DNA from: Ideonella_A sp031398385
Lineage (GTDB): Bacteria > Pseudomonadota > Gammaproteobacteria > Burkholderiales > Burkholderiaceae_C
Assembly (NCBI GenBank): GCA_031398385.1
Contig: JANNNE010000111.1
Location: 1 to 46,335, forward strand
Direction of reading: 5' to 3'
DNA: 46,335 nt
Position numbers and translations under genes: made by a program. Within the stretch, counting starts at the first letter, position 1. The number at the start of each line of letters is the position of its first letter. Of the stretch, positions 9,101 through 17,767 are shown in pieces. Below the pieces are notes generated by a model, which had not been told where the DNA came from, did no database searches, and saw nothing but the letters and a program-made list of their open reading frames with translations.

Positions 9101-10668
9101 CGGCATTCCCTTCGCAGAAATTGGCTCTCCTCGGGTGTCAACGGCTCGAGGGATGCCTTCAAAAGGATATCACTGCATTTTTCCGGTCGAACCGGCCTCG
9201 GCGGCGGAGGAACAATCGTCGGCAAATCGCTCGTTGCAGCCGGTGTGGTGCGGCGCTCCGCAGGGCGGCGCTGGTCCGATGGGCCGGCCAGTTGTGGTCC
9301 CGGCGTGCTCTGCGATGGCGGCAAACCGTCGCGCTGACCATCGCGTGGCGACACTTGCGGCTTCACGTTCGTTGCTGGCGCGGGCGCGGGCGCGGGTGCC
9401 GGAACGGGACCAGGAAAAGGAACCGGAACAGGAACAGGGGCGGGCGTCGGCGTCGGCGTCGGGGTTTCAGTCCTTGGCGGACGTTCGATCGCAGTCGAAG
9501 GTGGCGGCACCGAAGGCGGGGTCGGAGCCGGCACGGTCGGCGGCTCGGACCTGGTCGCATCCGGCTGCCGCAGCGCTACCCAGAGCAGCAGCGCACCCAG
9601 GATGATCGCAACGATGGTCGCGATCAGCCAGATCGGCAGACCTTGCCCGGCGCGCCATGACGTCGGTGTCATGGTGGCCGACGCCGACGCCAACGCCGGC
9701 AAGGGTACCGGGAATGTCGATTTGGCGGCGATCCCGGGCCCGGCCTGCATGAATACGGAATTCGTGAACGTCGACGTTTCGAAGTGCTTGTGCTGTCCGA
9801 TCCCGCTGTGGTTGGCTTCAGGCAAGGGTGCCGTCGATGGCAGGGCCAGCCCGACTGCCGTGGCCATCGCGTGCCAGAACTCGGCCGCGTTCTGGAAGCG
9901 ATCGCCCGCTTTCTTTTCGAGCGCCCGCGCGACCACCGCATCCAGAGCCGGCGTCACCTGCGGATTGATCGACGACGGCTTCGGTGCAGGCTCGTTCAAC
10001 ACCTTCAGTGCCATCGACAACATGGTGCCGCTGAAGGGGCGCCGGCCGGTCAACAACTGATACAAAATCACCCCGGCGGCATACAGATCGGCGCGTCCGT
10101 CTGCCACTTCGCCGCGGATCTGTTCGGGTGCCATGTGGCTGGGCGTGCCGAGTGCGATGCCGGCGCGCGTCTTCTGGGTCGACTCGATGCGCGCGATCCC
10201 GAAATCACCCAGCTTCACCGCGCCGGCTTGCGTGATGAAGATGTTCTCCGGTTTGACGTCGCGATGCACGACGCCGCGGCTGTGCGAAAAACCCAGCGCG
10301 TCGAGCAACTCGCCCATCAGGCGCACGGCGTCACCGATCGGGAAGCGCACACCGTCGTCGAAGAAGCGCTGCATCTCGCGGCCTTCAACCAGTTCCATCA
10401 CCAGGTAGGTGATGCCGGCTTCCTCGCCATGGTCGTACAGGCTGACGATGTGCGGATGGTTGAGCTTGCCGGCGGCGCGGGCCTCGATCAGAAAGCGCCG
10501 CAGCTGTTCGGCGGCTTCATCTTCGTCGAGGTCGGCGTTGCGGATCGTCTTGATCGCCACCCGGCGATCAATGATGCGGTCAACGGCTTCGTAGACCACG
10601 CCCATCGCCCCGGTGCCGAGGACGCGGATGATCTCGTATTTGCCAAGGCGGGCCGGGACGTCGCTCAC
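9097..10668 (-). CDS. Membrane-anchored Ser/Thr protein kinase (PknB-like)
   Basis: This eukaryotic-type (Hanks) kinase of 523 residues has a cytoplasmic catalytic domain at about residues 10-270. Visible elements are the glycine loop GTGAMGVVYEA (18-28), Lys40 in VAIK, HRDVKPEN (135-142), DFG (155-157) and APE (180-182), so it should be active. After a linker comes one transmembrane helix (PIWLIATIVAIILGALLLW, about 345-365), then a long Pro-rich periplasmic segment with PTPTP and PAPAP runs, and a short C-terminal tail with two cysteines. No PASTA repeats are present. The start is GTG at 10668 with a weak ribosome site. A universal stress protein gene lies 63 bases upstream and the OmpA-domain lipoprotein overlaps downstream, which suggests one signalling unit. 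Confidence 0.93.
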   Translation of the reverse strand: MSDVPARLGKYEIIRVLGTGAMGVVYEAVDRIIDRRVAIKTIRNADLDEDEAAEQLRRFLIEARAAGKLNHPHIVSLYDHGEEAGITYLVMELVEGREMQRFFDDGVRFPIGDAVRLMGELLDALGFSHSRGVVHRDVKPENIFITQAGAVKLGDFGIARIESTQKTRAGIALGTPSHMAPEQIRGEVADGRADLYAAGVILYQLLTGRRPFSGTMLSMALKVLNEPAPKPSSINPQVTPALDAVVARALEKKAGDRFQNAAEFWHAMATAVGLALPSTAPLPEANHSGIGQHKHFETSTFTNSVFMQAGPGIAAKSTFPVPLPALASASATMTPTSWRAGQGLPIWLIATIVAIILGALLLWVALRQPDATRSEPPTVPAPTPPSVPPPSTAIERPPRTETPTPTPTPAPVPVPVPFPGPVPAPAPAPAPATNVKPQVSPRDGQRDGLPPSQSTPGPQLAGPSDQRRPAERRTTPAATSDLPTIVPPPPRPVRPEKCSDILLKASLEPLTPEESQFLRRECR

Positions 10669-10731
10669 CTTGTCAAGGATACGGGATGGCAGCGGCCTTG
10701 ACCGCGCTCGCCGGCCATCCCTTCAACGGCC

Positions 10732-11166
10732 TCAGCGAACGATCAGGACAGGAATGGTCGAGTGGGTCAGCACCTTCTGGGTTTCGCTGCCGAGCAGCAG
10801 GGCCGTGACGCCGCGTCGCCCGTGCGAGGCCATCACAAGCAGGTCGCAGTGGTGGCTGCGCGCGTGATCGATGATCGCCTCCCAGGGGTGCAGCGCCTCG
10901 ACCGTGAAACCTTCGCACTCGACATTGCATGCCTTGCAGGTCTCGACAACCGCTTCGACGCGCTTGTGGGCGATCCGCTCCTGGGCGTCAAAGAACTCCT
11001 GTGGCGGGGTCGGCTGCATCTCGGAAATCGCGCTGTAGGGAAACGGTTCCTTGACGCTGATTGCTTCGATTCTGGCGCCGAGCGCGCGCGCCATGCCGAT
11101 GGCGGTATCAACCGCCTTGGAGGTGATGTCCGAGCCGTCGGTCGGGATCAGGATGCGTTTGAACAT
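10732..11166 (-). CDS. Universal stress protein (UspA family)
   Basis: This is a single-domain, 144-residue cytoplasmic Usp protein. It begins MFKRILIPTDGSDITSKAV and carries the ATP-binding signature near its C-terminus, with ASHGRRGVTALLLGSETQ (G-2x-G-9x-G-S/T) followed by the closing strand IPVLIV, so it probably binds ATP (MjUsp577-like class). The ATG at 11166 has a near-perfect ribosome site, GGAGGA, at 5-base spacing, and is preferred over the upstream in-frame start. It is transcribed in the same direction as the Ser/Thr kinase 63 bases downstream. Partner and trigger cannot be read from the sequence. Confidence 0.92.
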   Translation of the reverse strand: MFKRILIPTDGSDITSKAVDTAIGMARALGARIEAISVKEPFPYSAISEMQPTPPQEFFDAQERIAHKRVEAVVETCKACNVECEGFTVEALHPWEAIIDHARSHHCDLLVMASHGRRGVTALLLGSETQKVLTHSTIPVLIVR

Positions 11167-11307
11167 GGTGTCCTCCTTGGGGTGCCCGCCGAGGTCGGCG
11201 AGACGCGTCACAAAGTGTGCACCTGACGACGCCCAAAAGGCGAATACCCGACCAAACCGTGCATGCGGACGAACAAGGGAGGCTGGGCGCGCCCTTTCAG
11301 CCGACCT

Positions 11308-12183
11308 TCAGCCGCGTGCGATCGGCCGATCCGGGTTCGACGACCATTCGCTCCAAGAGCCCGGATAGAGGCAGGAGCCGGGCAGACCGGCCACTTCCAT
11401 CGCCAGCATGTTGTGGCACGCGGTGACGCCGGAACCGCATTGGTGGACGACGTCCTGCGGCGAACGTCCGCCGAGCAGCGGCCCGAAGTCGGCGGCCAGT
11501 TGCTCGGCCGGCTTGAATCGGCCGTCCGTTTGCAGGTTGTCCTTGTAGAAGCGGTTGCTGGCGCCCGGAATGTGCCCGGCTGCGGCGTCCAGCGGCTCCA
11601 CCTCGCCCCGGTAGCGTTCGGGTGCGCGGGCATCGATCAAGGGCACCTGAGCGAGCCGGGACTGAAGCTGATCAGCATCGACGCTCGGCAACGCCGGGCC
11701 GCGGTGCGGGTAGGGCGAATGGTGGTCTGCCCGCCGACTCGGACCTGATTCGACTTCGCGACCTGCGGCTTGCCAGGCGCCCATGCCGCCATCGAGCACG
11801 GCGACATCCTGGTGGCCAAGCCAGCGCAGCAGCCACCAGGCGCGTGCCGCCATCATGCCGCCCTGACGGTCGTAGACGACCACCGGCGTGCCGGGGCCGA
11901 TCCCGCATTCGCCGACCAATGTGGCGAAATCGTCGATCTCGGGCAGCGGGTGGCGACCCCTGAACTGGCCTTCGGCCGATTGCTTGGCGCCGGACAGGTC
12001 GCGTTCGAGGTGCAGGTGGATGGCGCCGGGCACATGTGCGGCGAGATGGTCGCGTTCACCGGCAGCCGGGTCGGCCAGATCGAACGAGGTATCGAGAATC
12101 ACCGGCTTCGCACCGCCCGCCAGCGTGGCAGCCAGGTCAGACACCGATATCAGCGGCGACCGGCTCGATGGGGTCGAACTCAT
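11308..12183 (-). CDS. sseA: 3-mercaptopyruvate sulfurtransferase
   Basis: This is a tandem rhodanese-domain enzyme of 291 residues. Family members move sulfur from 3-mercaptopyruvate (or thiosulfate) to thiol acceptors or cyanide. The first domain lacks the catalytic cysteine (YDRQGG at the equivalent loop). The second has Cys249 in CGSGVTA, the loop typical of 3-mercaptopyruvate rather than thiosulfate sulfurtransferases. The ATG at 12183 overlaps the stop codon of the upstream Rieske gene as ATGA, so an earlier in-frame ATG at 12216 is rejected and translation is probably coupled. The linkage to a Rieske oxygenase is unexplained. Confidence 0.9.
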   Translation of the reverse strand: MSSTPSSRSPLISVSDLAATLAGGAKPVILDTSFDLADPAAGERDHLAAHVPGAIHLHLERDLSGAKQSAEGQFRGRHPLPEIDDFATLVGECGIGPGTPVVVYDRQGGMMAARAWWLLRWLGHQDVAVLDGGMGAWQAAGREVESGPSRRADHHSPYPHRGPALPSVDADQLQSRLAQVPLIDARAPERYRGEVEPLDAAAGHIPGASNRFYKDNLQTDGRFKPAEQLAADFGPLLGGRSPQDVVHQCGSGVTACHNMLAMEVAGLPGSCLYPGSWSEWSSNPDRPIARG

Positions 12184-13301
12184 GCCTGTGGCCCGGTCAT
12201 GCGCTTGCGGTACCACTCGTGAAATTGCTGCATGCCGTCCTCCATCGGACTTTGGTAGGGGCCGTATTCGTCGTCGCCCCGATCCAGCAAGGCCTTGCGG
12301 CCGGCGTCCATGCGCAGGGCGATTTCATCGTCTTCAGCGCAGGTTTCCCAATAGGCGGCCTGTTCGGCCTCGACGAATTCGCGCTCGAACGCGGCGATCT
12401 CCTCGGGGTAGAAGAACTCGACCAGATTCAGGGTCTTTTGCGGACCCTGTGGGAACAAGGTCGAGACGACCAGTACATGCGGATACCACTCGACCATTAC
12501 GGTCGGATAGTAGGTCAGCCAGATTGCACCGTGTTTGGGCGGCACGCCGCCGCGGAACTTCAGGATTTCTTCGTGCCAGCGCCGGTAGGCGGGTGAACCG
12601 GCCTTGGCCAGCGCATTGTTGGTGCCGACTGTCTGAACCGAGTGGTGGGTGCCGAACTCCCAGCGCAGGTCTTCGCAACTGACGAACTTGCCGAGCCCGG
12701 GGTGGAACGGGGCCACGTGATAGTCCTCCAGATAGACCTCGATGAAGGTCTTCCAGTTGTAGTTGCACTCGTGCACCTGAGAGTGATCGAATACAAAACC
12801 GCTGAAATCGAGATCGGCCTTCGGCCCCAGACGGGCCAGTTCGGTCGCCACGTCCCGGCCGCCGGGTCGTTGCTCGAACACCATGCCATTCCAGGTCTGG
12901 GTCTGATAGTTGCGCAGGTTCAGGCAGGGATCGTCGGCGAAATGCGGCGCGCCGACCAGTTGACCGTGCAGGTCGTAGGTCCAGCGGTGCAAGGGGCAGA
13001 CCACATGTTCGCGGGTATTTCCGCGGCCACGCAGCATCAACGCCTGCCGGTGCCGGCAGACGTTGGAAATCAGTTCGACTCCGTTGCGGGTGCGCACCAG
13101 CGCGCGCCCTTCGCCCTCATGAACCAGTGTGTGGTGGTCGCCAAGCTCGGTTACGGCCAATTCGTGCCCGAGATAGCGCGGCCCGGGCTCGAAGATGAGC
13201 TCCAGCTCGCGCGCATGGATGGCTGCGTCGAAATAGGTCTTGACTGAAAGTTGAGTGTGGCTGCGAGCCAGTGCGTCCAGGCTGATGCTCAGATCGGACA
13301 T
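12180..13301 (-). CDS. Rieske non-haem iron oxygenase, alpha subunit type
   Basis: This 373-residue protein is the oxygenase component of a Rieske mono- or dioxygenase. The Rieske [2Fe-2S] ligands are in CRH followed 16 residues later by CPLH. The catalytic domain has the bridging region NWKTFIEVYLEDYHVAPFHP, supplying the two histidines and probably an acidic ligand of the mononuclear iron site. The size and single-subunit look suit the choline/carnitine monooxygenase-like branch as well as aromatic hydroxylases. No ferredoxin reductase or beta subunit is adjacent, so electron donors must be elsewhere. The start at 13301 (MSDLSISLDAL) is chosen over 13460 because similarity begins there and a G-rich site precedes it. 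It overlaps the sulfurtransferase gene by four bases. The substrate is unknown. Confidence 0.88.
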   Translation of the reverse strand: MSDLSISLDALARSHTQLSVKTYFDAAIHARELELIFEPGPRYLGHELAVTELGDHHTLVHEGEGRALVRTRNGVELISNVCRHRQALMLRGRGNTREHVVCPLHRWTYDLHGQLVGAPHFADDPCLNLRNYQTQTWNGMVFEQRPGGRDVATELARLGPKADLDFSGFVFDHSQVHECNYNWKTFIEVYLEDYHVAPFHPGLGKFVSCEDLRWEFGTHHSVQTVGTNNALAKAGSPAYRRWHEEILKFRGGVPPKHGAIWLTYYPTVMVEWYPHVLVVSTLFPQGPQKTLNLVEFFYPEEIAAFEREFVEAEQAAYWETCAEDDEIALRMDAGRKALLDRGDDEYGPYQSPMEDGMQQFHEWYRKRMTGPQA

Positions 13302-13553
13302 GATCCCCGGGATCTCCAAAACCAATGTCGAACCGCCGCCCCCTGCCAATGCCTCGGGAGACCCGCTGGCCAGGGATGGGCCGACTCCACCCGGGCGACG
13401 CGCGCTGCTGAGGCGCTCGCCGATCGGTGCCGGGTGGACCGAACCACCGCGCCACTGCATGCGCAGCGCGGAGGGCCGCGGATTGTACCCGGGACTTCCC
13501 GCCGGCCGGCCGTGAGCGGATTTAAGCGCCGCAAACGGGCGGACCGGCCTGAC

Positions 13554-13559
13554 TACAAT
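13554..13559 (+). promoter_or_regulatory. Candidate -10 element upstream of xseB
   Basis: TACAAT lies 19 bases before the xseB ATG. A -35 match at 17-base spacing is poor (GCAAAC). If used, the leader would be only about 12 bases long and without a ribosome-binding sequence. The 277-base divergent gap between the Rieske gene and xseB shows no other clear element. Confidence 0.35.
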
Positions 13560-13578
13560 CGCTGGTTTATTCCACCAT

Positions 13579-13821
13579 ATGGCAAAGACGACGTCCGAAT
13601 CGACCCAGGCTGCGCCCGTGCCATCTTATGAAGATGCGCTGGCCGAGTTGGAGCGTCTGGTCGCCGCGATGGAGGGCGGGCAGTTGCCACTCGACAAGCT
13701 GCTCGATTCGTACCGGCGCGGCGCCGAGTTGCTTGGGCTTTGCCGAAAGCGGCTCGACGCGGTCGAACAACAGGTCAGATTGCTCGAAGAAGGGCAACTC
13801 AAACCGTGGAGCGGTGCATGA
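13579..13821 (+). CDS. xseB: Exodeoxyribonuclease VII small subunit
   Basis: This 80-residue protein is the helical small subunit that assembles on XseA to form exonuclease VII, which degrades single-stranded DNA. It shows the family core YEDALAELERLVAAMEGG, then LPLDKLLDSYRRGAELL, and a final helix with AVEQQVRLLEEG. The length is typical. It opens the block followed by ispA and dxs, an arrangement common in Proteobacteria. No clear ribosome site precedes the ATG. The partner xseA is not in this window. Confidence 0.93.
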   Translation: MAKTTSESTQAAPVPSYEDALAELERLVAAMEGGQLPLDKLLDSYRRGAELLGLCRKRLDAVEQQVRLLEEGQLKPWSGA

Positions 13822-13848
13822 AAGGCGCCGGCTCGCGCACAGTCCATC

Positions 13849-14736
13849 ATGAATGATGTCGAATTCGATGCCTGGATCGATGCGCAGCTCGACGCGGTCG
13901 AAACCGCATTGCAGCAGTGGGTGCCGATCAGCGCGCCGGCCGGGCTCGGCGCGGCAATGCGTTACGGCGTGCTCGACGGCGGCAAGCGTCTGCGCCCGCT
14001 GCTCGTGATGGCGGCCGCGGATGCGGTTCGCGGCGCGAGCCCTGCGGCCTTGCGCGCCAGTTGTGCCGTCGAACTGATCCACGCCTATTCGCTGGTCCAC
14101 GACGACATGCCGTGCATGGACAACGATGTGCTGCGGCGCGGCAAACCGACCGTCCACGTGCAGTTTGGCGAAGCCCAGGCGATGCTGTCAGGGGACGCGA
14201 TGCAGGCGCTGGCCTTCGAAGTCCTGACGCCTGAAGAAGGCATGGCGCCGATTTTGCAGGCGCGGCTTTGCGGGCTGCTGGCGCGTGCCGCTGGCCACGC
14301 GGGGATGGCCGGCGGGCAGGCGATCGACCTGGCCAGTGTCGGCAAGCCCCTCGACGAATCCGCGCTGCGCGACATGCATCACCGCAAGACCGGCGCGTTG
14401 CTGCAGGCCAGCGTCATGATGGGCGCGGCCTGTGGCGACGCATCGCCGCCCGTGTTGGCGGCGCTCGGGCGATATGGCGAGGCGATCGGCCTGGCCTTCC
14501 AGGTGATCGACGACGTGCTGGATGTGACGCAGGCCTCGGCTACCCTCGGCAAGACCGCCGGCAAGGACGTCGGCGCCAACAAGCCGACCTATGTCAGCGT
14601 GCTGGGGCTTGACGCGGCCATCCGCCACGCCCAGGATCTGCGCGATCAGGCTCAGGCTGCATTGGCCAGCAGCGGCCTGAGCGACACCCGCCTGTTGCGC
14701 CGCCTGGCCGACAAGGTGGTCGAACGAGACAATTGA
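13849..14736 (+). CDS. ispA: Farnesyl diphosphate synthase (short-chain polyprenyl synthetase)
   Basis: The enzyme condenses isopentenyl diphosphate with dimethylallyl and geranyl diphosphate to make farnesyl diphosphate, the precursor of undecaprenyl phosphate and quinone side chains. Both Asp-rich Mg-binding motifs are present: DDMPCMDND with LRRGKPTVH (first) and QVIDDVLDVTQ with KTAGKD (second). The GGKRLRPLL motif lies near residue 44. The 295-residue length matches IspA. It lies 27 bases after xseB and 2 bases before dxs, so its product and the Dxs pathway are coexpressed. Confidence 0.95.
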   Translation: MNDVEFDAWIDAQLDAVETALQQWVPISAPAGLGAAMRYGVLDGGKRLRPLLVMAAADAVRGASPAALRASCAVELIHAYSLVHDDMPCMDNDVLRRGKPTVHVQFGEAQAMLSGDAMQALAFEVLTPEEGMAPILQARLCGLLARAAGHAGMAGGQAIDLASVGKPLDESALRDMHHRKTGALLQASVMMGAACGDASPPVLAALGRYGEAIGLAFQVIDDVLDVTQASATLGKTAGKDVGANKPTYVSVLGLDAAIRHAQDLRDQAQAALASSGLSDTRLLRRLADKVVERDN

Positions 14737-14738
14737 AG

Positions 14739-16673
14739 ATGAAGACCTATCCCGTGCTAGAGACCATCAACAGCCCGGCGGATGTGCGCCGCCTCGACCG
14801 CCACCAGTTGCAGGAACTCGCGACCGAGCTGCGCGCCTTTCTGCTGCAGAGCATCGCGCAGACCGGTGGCCACCTGTCGTCCAACCTGGGTACCGTCGAA
14901 CTGACCGTCGCGTTGCACCATGTGTTCAGCACCCCGCACGATCGGCTGGTCTGGGATGTCGGTCATCAGACCTATCCGCACAAGATCCTGACCGGGCGCC
15001 GGGACCGGATGTCGACCTTGCGCCAGCAGGGCGGCATCAGCGGCTTTCCGCGTCGCGTCGAAAGCGAATACGACAGTTTCGGCACGGCTCACTCGTCGAC
15101 CTCGATCTCGGCGGCGCTCGGCATGGCGTTGGCCGCCAAGCTGAAGGGCGAGGATCGCAAGTCGGTCGCGATCATCGGCGACGGCGCGATGACCGCCGGC
15201 ATGGCCTTCGAGGCGCTGAACAACGCCGGCATGGCGCATGCCAGTGGCCAGCCCGATCTGCTGGTGGTGCTGAACGACAACGACATGTCGATCTCGCCGC
15301 CGGTCGGGGCCTTGAACCGCTACCTGGCTCGTCTGCTGAGCGGCAAGTTCTACTCGACTGCGCGTGATACGGCGAAGAACGTGTTGAAAAATGCACCGCC
15401 GCTGTTCGAACTGGCACGCCGTCTCGAGGAACACGCCAAGGGCATGGTCGTACCCGGCACGATCTTCGAGGAGTTCGGCTTCAACTACGTCGGACCGATT
15501 GATGGCCACGACCTCGACTCGCTGGTGCCGACCCTGCAGAACCTGCGCCAGATGAAGGGGCCGCAGTTTTTGCATGTTGTGACGAAAAAAGGCTACGGAT
15601 ACAAACTTGCGGAAGCAGATCCGGTCAAATATCACGCTGCATCCGGAAAATTTGATCCAGCCCTGGGATTTCCGCCCAGCAAGCCCGGCAAGCCCAGTTT
15701 CACGCAGATTTTCGGCACCTGGCTGTGCGACATGGCCGCCCAGGATAGCCGGCTGGTCGGCATCACGCCGGCCATGCGCGAGGGTTCGGGCATGGTCGAG
15801 TTCGAGAGCCGTTTCCCGGACCGCTACCATGATGTGGGCATCGCCGAGCAGCATGCAGTCACCTTTGCGGCCGGCCTGGCCTGCGAGGGCTTGAAGCCGG
15901 TGGTGGCGATCTATTCGACCTTTCTGCAACGCGCCTACGACCAACTGATCCACGACGTGGCGCTGCAGAACCTGCCGGTGGTGTTTGCGCTCGACCGCAG
16001 CGGCCTGGTCGGCGCCGACGGGCCAACCCACGCCGGCGCCTACGACCTGGCCTATCTGCGCTGCATTCCGAACATGAGCATCCTGGCGCCGGCCGACGAA
16101 CGCGAGTGCCGGCGGGCCCTCACGACCGCCTTCGAGCAGGATCATCCGGTCGCCGTGCGATACCCGCGTGGGTCCGGCGCCGGTGTGGAGATCGAGAAGA
16201 CGCTGGATTCGTTGCCGTTCGGCAAGGGCGAGATTCGCCGCACCAGCAGCCTGGCGGCCGGTCAGGGCGCTCAGCGGGTTGCGATTCTGGCCTTCGGCAC
16301 CTTGCTGTATCCCGCGCTCGCAACGGCCGAACGCATCGATGCGACGGTTGCCAACATGCGGTTCGTGAAGCCGCTCGACCGCGAACTGGTGATCGAACTG
16401 GCACGCAATCACGATGTGCTCGTCACCGTGGAAGAAGGCTGCCGGATGGGCGGTGCCGGCAGCGCGGTGCTGGAAACGCTCGCCGAGGCCGGTCTCGCGA
16501 CACCGACCCTGGTACTTGGTCTGCCCGATGAATATATCGAGCATGGTGACGTGGCTAATCTGCTCGCCAACTGTAGCCTCGACGCGGCGGGCATCGAGCA
16601 ATCGATACTCAGGCGTTTTCCGGCCCGACCGACATTGGTGAGCCCGGTCGTGCGACCCGCGGCGAATCATTGA
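14739..16673 (+). CDS. dxs: 1-deoxy-D-xylulose-5-phosphate synthase
   Basis: This is the thiamine-diphosphate enzyme that joins pyruvate and glyceraldehyde 3-phosphate in the first step of the MEP isoprenoid pathway; the product also feeds thiamine and pyridoxal synthesis. At 644 residues it is full length. Clear motifs are WDVGHQTYPHKILTGR, the ThDP/Mg site GDGAMTAGMAFEALNNAG with NDNDMSISPPVGAL, the transketolase pyrimidine domain with DVGIAEQHAVTFAAG and DRSGLVGADGPTHAG, and a C-terminal domain with VTVEEGCRMGGAGSAV. The ATG at 14739 follows the ispA stop by 2 bases; an overlapping TTG at 14733 is less likely. A short stretch near 15570-15660 uses A/T-ending codons unlike the rest of the gene. 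Confidence 0.96.
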   Translation: MKTYPVLETINSPADVRRLDRHQLQELATELRAFLLQSIAQTGGHLSSNLGTVELTVALHHVFSTPHDRLVWDVGHQTYPHKILTGRRDRMSTLRQQGGISGFPRRVESEYDSFGTAHSSTSISAALGMALAAKLKGEDRKSVAIIGDGAMTAGMAFEALNNAGMAHASGQPDLLVVLNDNDMSISPPVGALNRYLARLLSGKFYSTARDTAKNVLKNAPPLFELARRLEEHAKGMVVPGTIFEEFGFNYVGPIDGHDLDSLVPTLQNLRQMKGPQFLHVVTKKGYGYKLAEADPVKYHAASGKFDPALGFPPSKPGKPSFTQIFGTWLCDMAAQDSRLVGITPAMREGSGMVEFESRFPDRYHDVGIAEQHAVTFAAGLACEGLKPVVAIYSTFLQRAYDQLIHDVALQNLPVVFALDRSGLVGADGPTHAGAYDLAYLRCIPNMSILAPADERECRRALTTAFEQDHPVAVRYPRGSGAGVEIEKTLDSLPFGKGEIRRTSSLAAGQGAQRVAILAFGTLLYPALATAERIDATVANMRFVKPLDRELVIELARNHDVLVTVEEGCRMGGAGSAVLETLAEAGLATPTLVLGLPDEYIEHGDVANLLANCSLDAAGIEQSILRRFPARPTLVSPVVRPAANH

Positions 16674-16797
16674 GACCGATCGCGCAACGCGGCGATCGAT
16701 GGCTCGCCGATCAACCTAAGCCTTGCAGACCCGCGGCGAGGAAAATGCTGGCATTCTGCGGGGTCGTTCACGCTGCTGATCCCGAAGCCCCTCGTTC

Positions 16798-17607
16798 ATG
16801 AGCAATCTGAAAGACGCCCTGCACATACCCGACACGCAGAGTGAGCGCGACGAGCGCCACCTGGCGATTCAGCGGGTGGGCATCAAGGATGTCCGCTACC
16901 CAATGTCCTTGCGCCTGGGCAGCGCAGTGCTGAACACCGTCGCGCAGTGGGATCTCGATGTCGCGCTGCCAGCCGAGCAGAAGGGGACTCACATGAGCCG
17001 CTTCGTCGCCTGGCTCGACGGGCTGGTGGAGCCGCTCGATGCCTCGGTGTTGCGCACGCAGATGGCGGCCATGCTCGATCGCCTGCATGCGGGAAGCGGC
17101 CGCATCGAGGCCAGGTTTCCGTTTTTCCTGCGCAAGCGCGCTCCGGTTTCGGGTGTCGAGAGCCTGCTCGAATACCAGGGTCGCTGGATTGTCGAAACAA
17201 AAGCGGGCGACGCTGACGGTGCTGATTCAACCGCGGTCTGGGCCGAGGTGGTGGTGCCCGTCAAGAGCCTGTGTCCGTGTTCGAAGGAAATTTCCGATTA
17301 CGGCGCACACAACCAGCGTTCGCATGTCACGGTTCGGGTCGAGGTGCTGGGCGATATCGGCTGGACCGAACTGGTTCGCTTCGCCGAAGACAGTGCCTCC
17401 AGCGAAATCTGGCCGATGCTCAAGCGCGCCGACGAAAAATGGGTGACTGAGCGCGCCTACGAAAATCCCAAGTTCGTCGAGGACCTGGTTCGTGACGTCG
17501 CCTTGCTGCTGAATGCCGACCAACGCATCGGCCGCTACCGCGTCGATGTCGAGAATTTCGAATCGATCCACGCCCATTCGGCGTTCGCACGCATCGAGCG
17601 AAACTGA
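16798..17607 (+). CDS. folE2: GTP cyclohydrolase FolE2 (type IB)
   Basis: The enzyme converts GTP to 7,8-dihydroneopterin triphosphate, the first step of folate (and queuosine precursor) synthesis. FolE2 is the metal-flexible alternative to FolE. The 269-residue protein has the family signature KSLCPCSKEISDYGAHNQ with the metal-binding cysteine, plus VGIKDVRYPMSLR and the conserved VENFESIHAHSAFA near the end. It lies 124 bases after dxs in the same direction. That gap contains a GC-rich region but no recognisable Zur box, so zinc-dependent control of the kind known for some folE2 genes is not supported here. Confidence 0.94.
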   Translation: MSNLKDALHIPDTQSERDERHLAIQRVGIKDVRYPMSLRLGSAVLNTVAQWDLDVALPAEQKGTHMSRFVAWLDGLVEPLDASVLRTQMAAMLDRLHAGSGRIEARFPFFLRKRAPVSGVESLLEYQGRWIVETKAGDADGADSTAVWAEVVVPVKSLCPCSKEISDYGAHNQRSHVTVRVEVLGDIGWTELVRFAEDSASSEIWPMLKRADEKWVTERAYENPKFVEDLVRDVALLLNADQRIGRYRVDVENFESIHAHSAFARIERN

Positions 17608-17654
17608 TCGCGTGGCAGCCGCTCGCGGCCGCTGCGAGCAGTGAGCTGGTGTTC

Positions 17655-17722
17655 TGTAGAAGCGCCTTCAGGCGCGATGGGCTGGTGGCCTGCGACGAAT
17701 CGCGGCTGAAGCCGCTCCTACA
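17655..17722. repeat. REP-pair (REPIN-like) element, copy 1
   Basis: This is a 68-base element made of two inverted 24-base REP arms starting TGTAG(A/G)AGCG and separated by about 20 bases. The left arm folds as GCGCC-TTCA-GGCGC and the right arm as GCGGC-TGAA-GCCGC. It differs from copy 2 only by A for G at the sixth base. GTAGGAGCG-type REPs are known in Pseudomonas and Xanthomonadales and are thought to be moved by RAYT transposases encoded elsewhere. Confidence 0.88.
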
Positions 17723-17767
17723 ACGCCCCGCCGAATCCCCGTGGACTGGTCGAAGCCGCCGCCTTTT

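Noticed and set aside
14757..16670. 637-codon open frame antisense to dxs
   Set aside because: The sense strand encodes an unmistakable Dxs; the antisense translation shows no recognisable domain.
16674..16797. Zur-binding site before folE2
   Set aside because: No A/T-rich palindrome of the Zur type is present in the 124-base gap.
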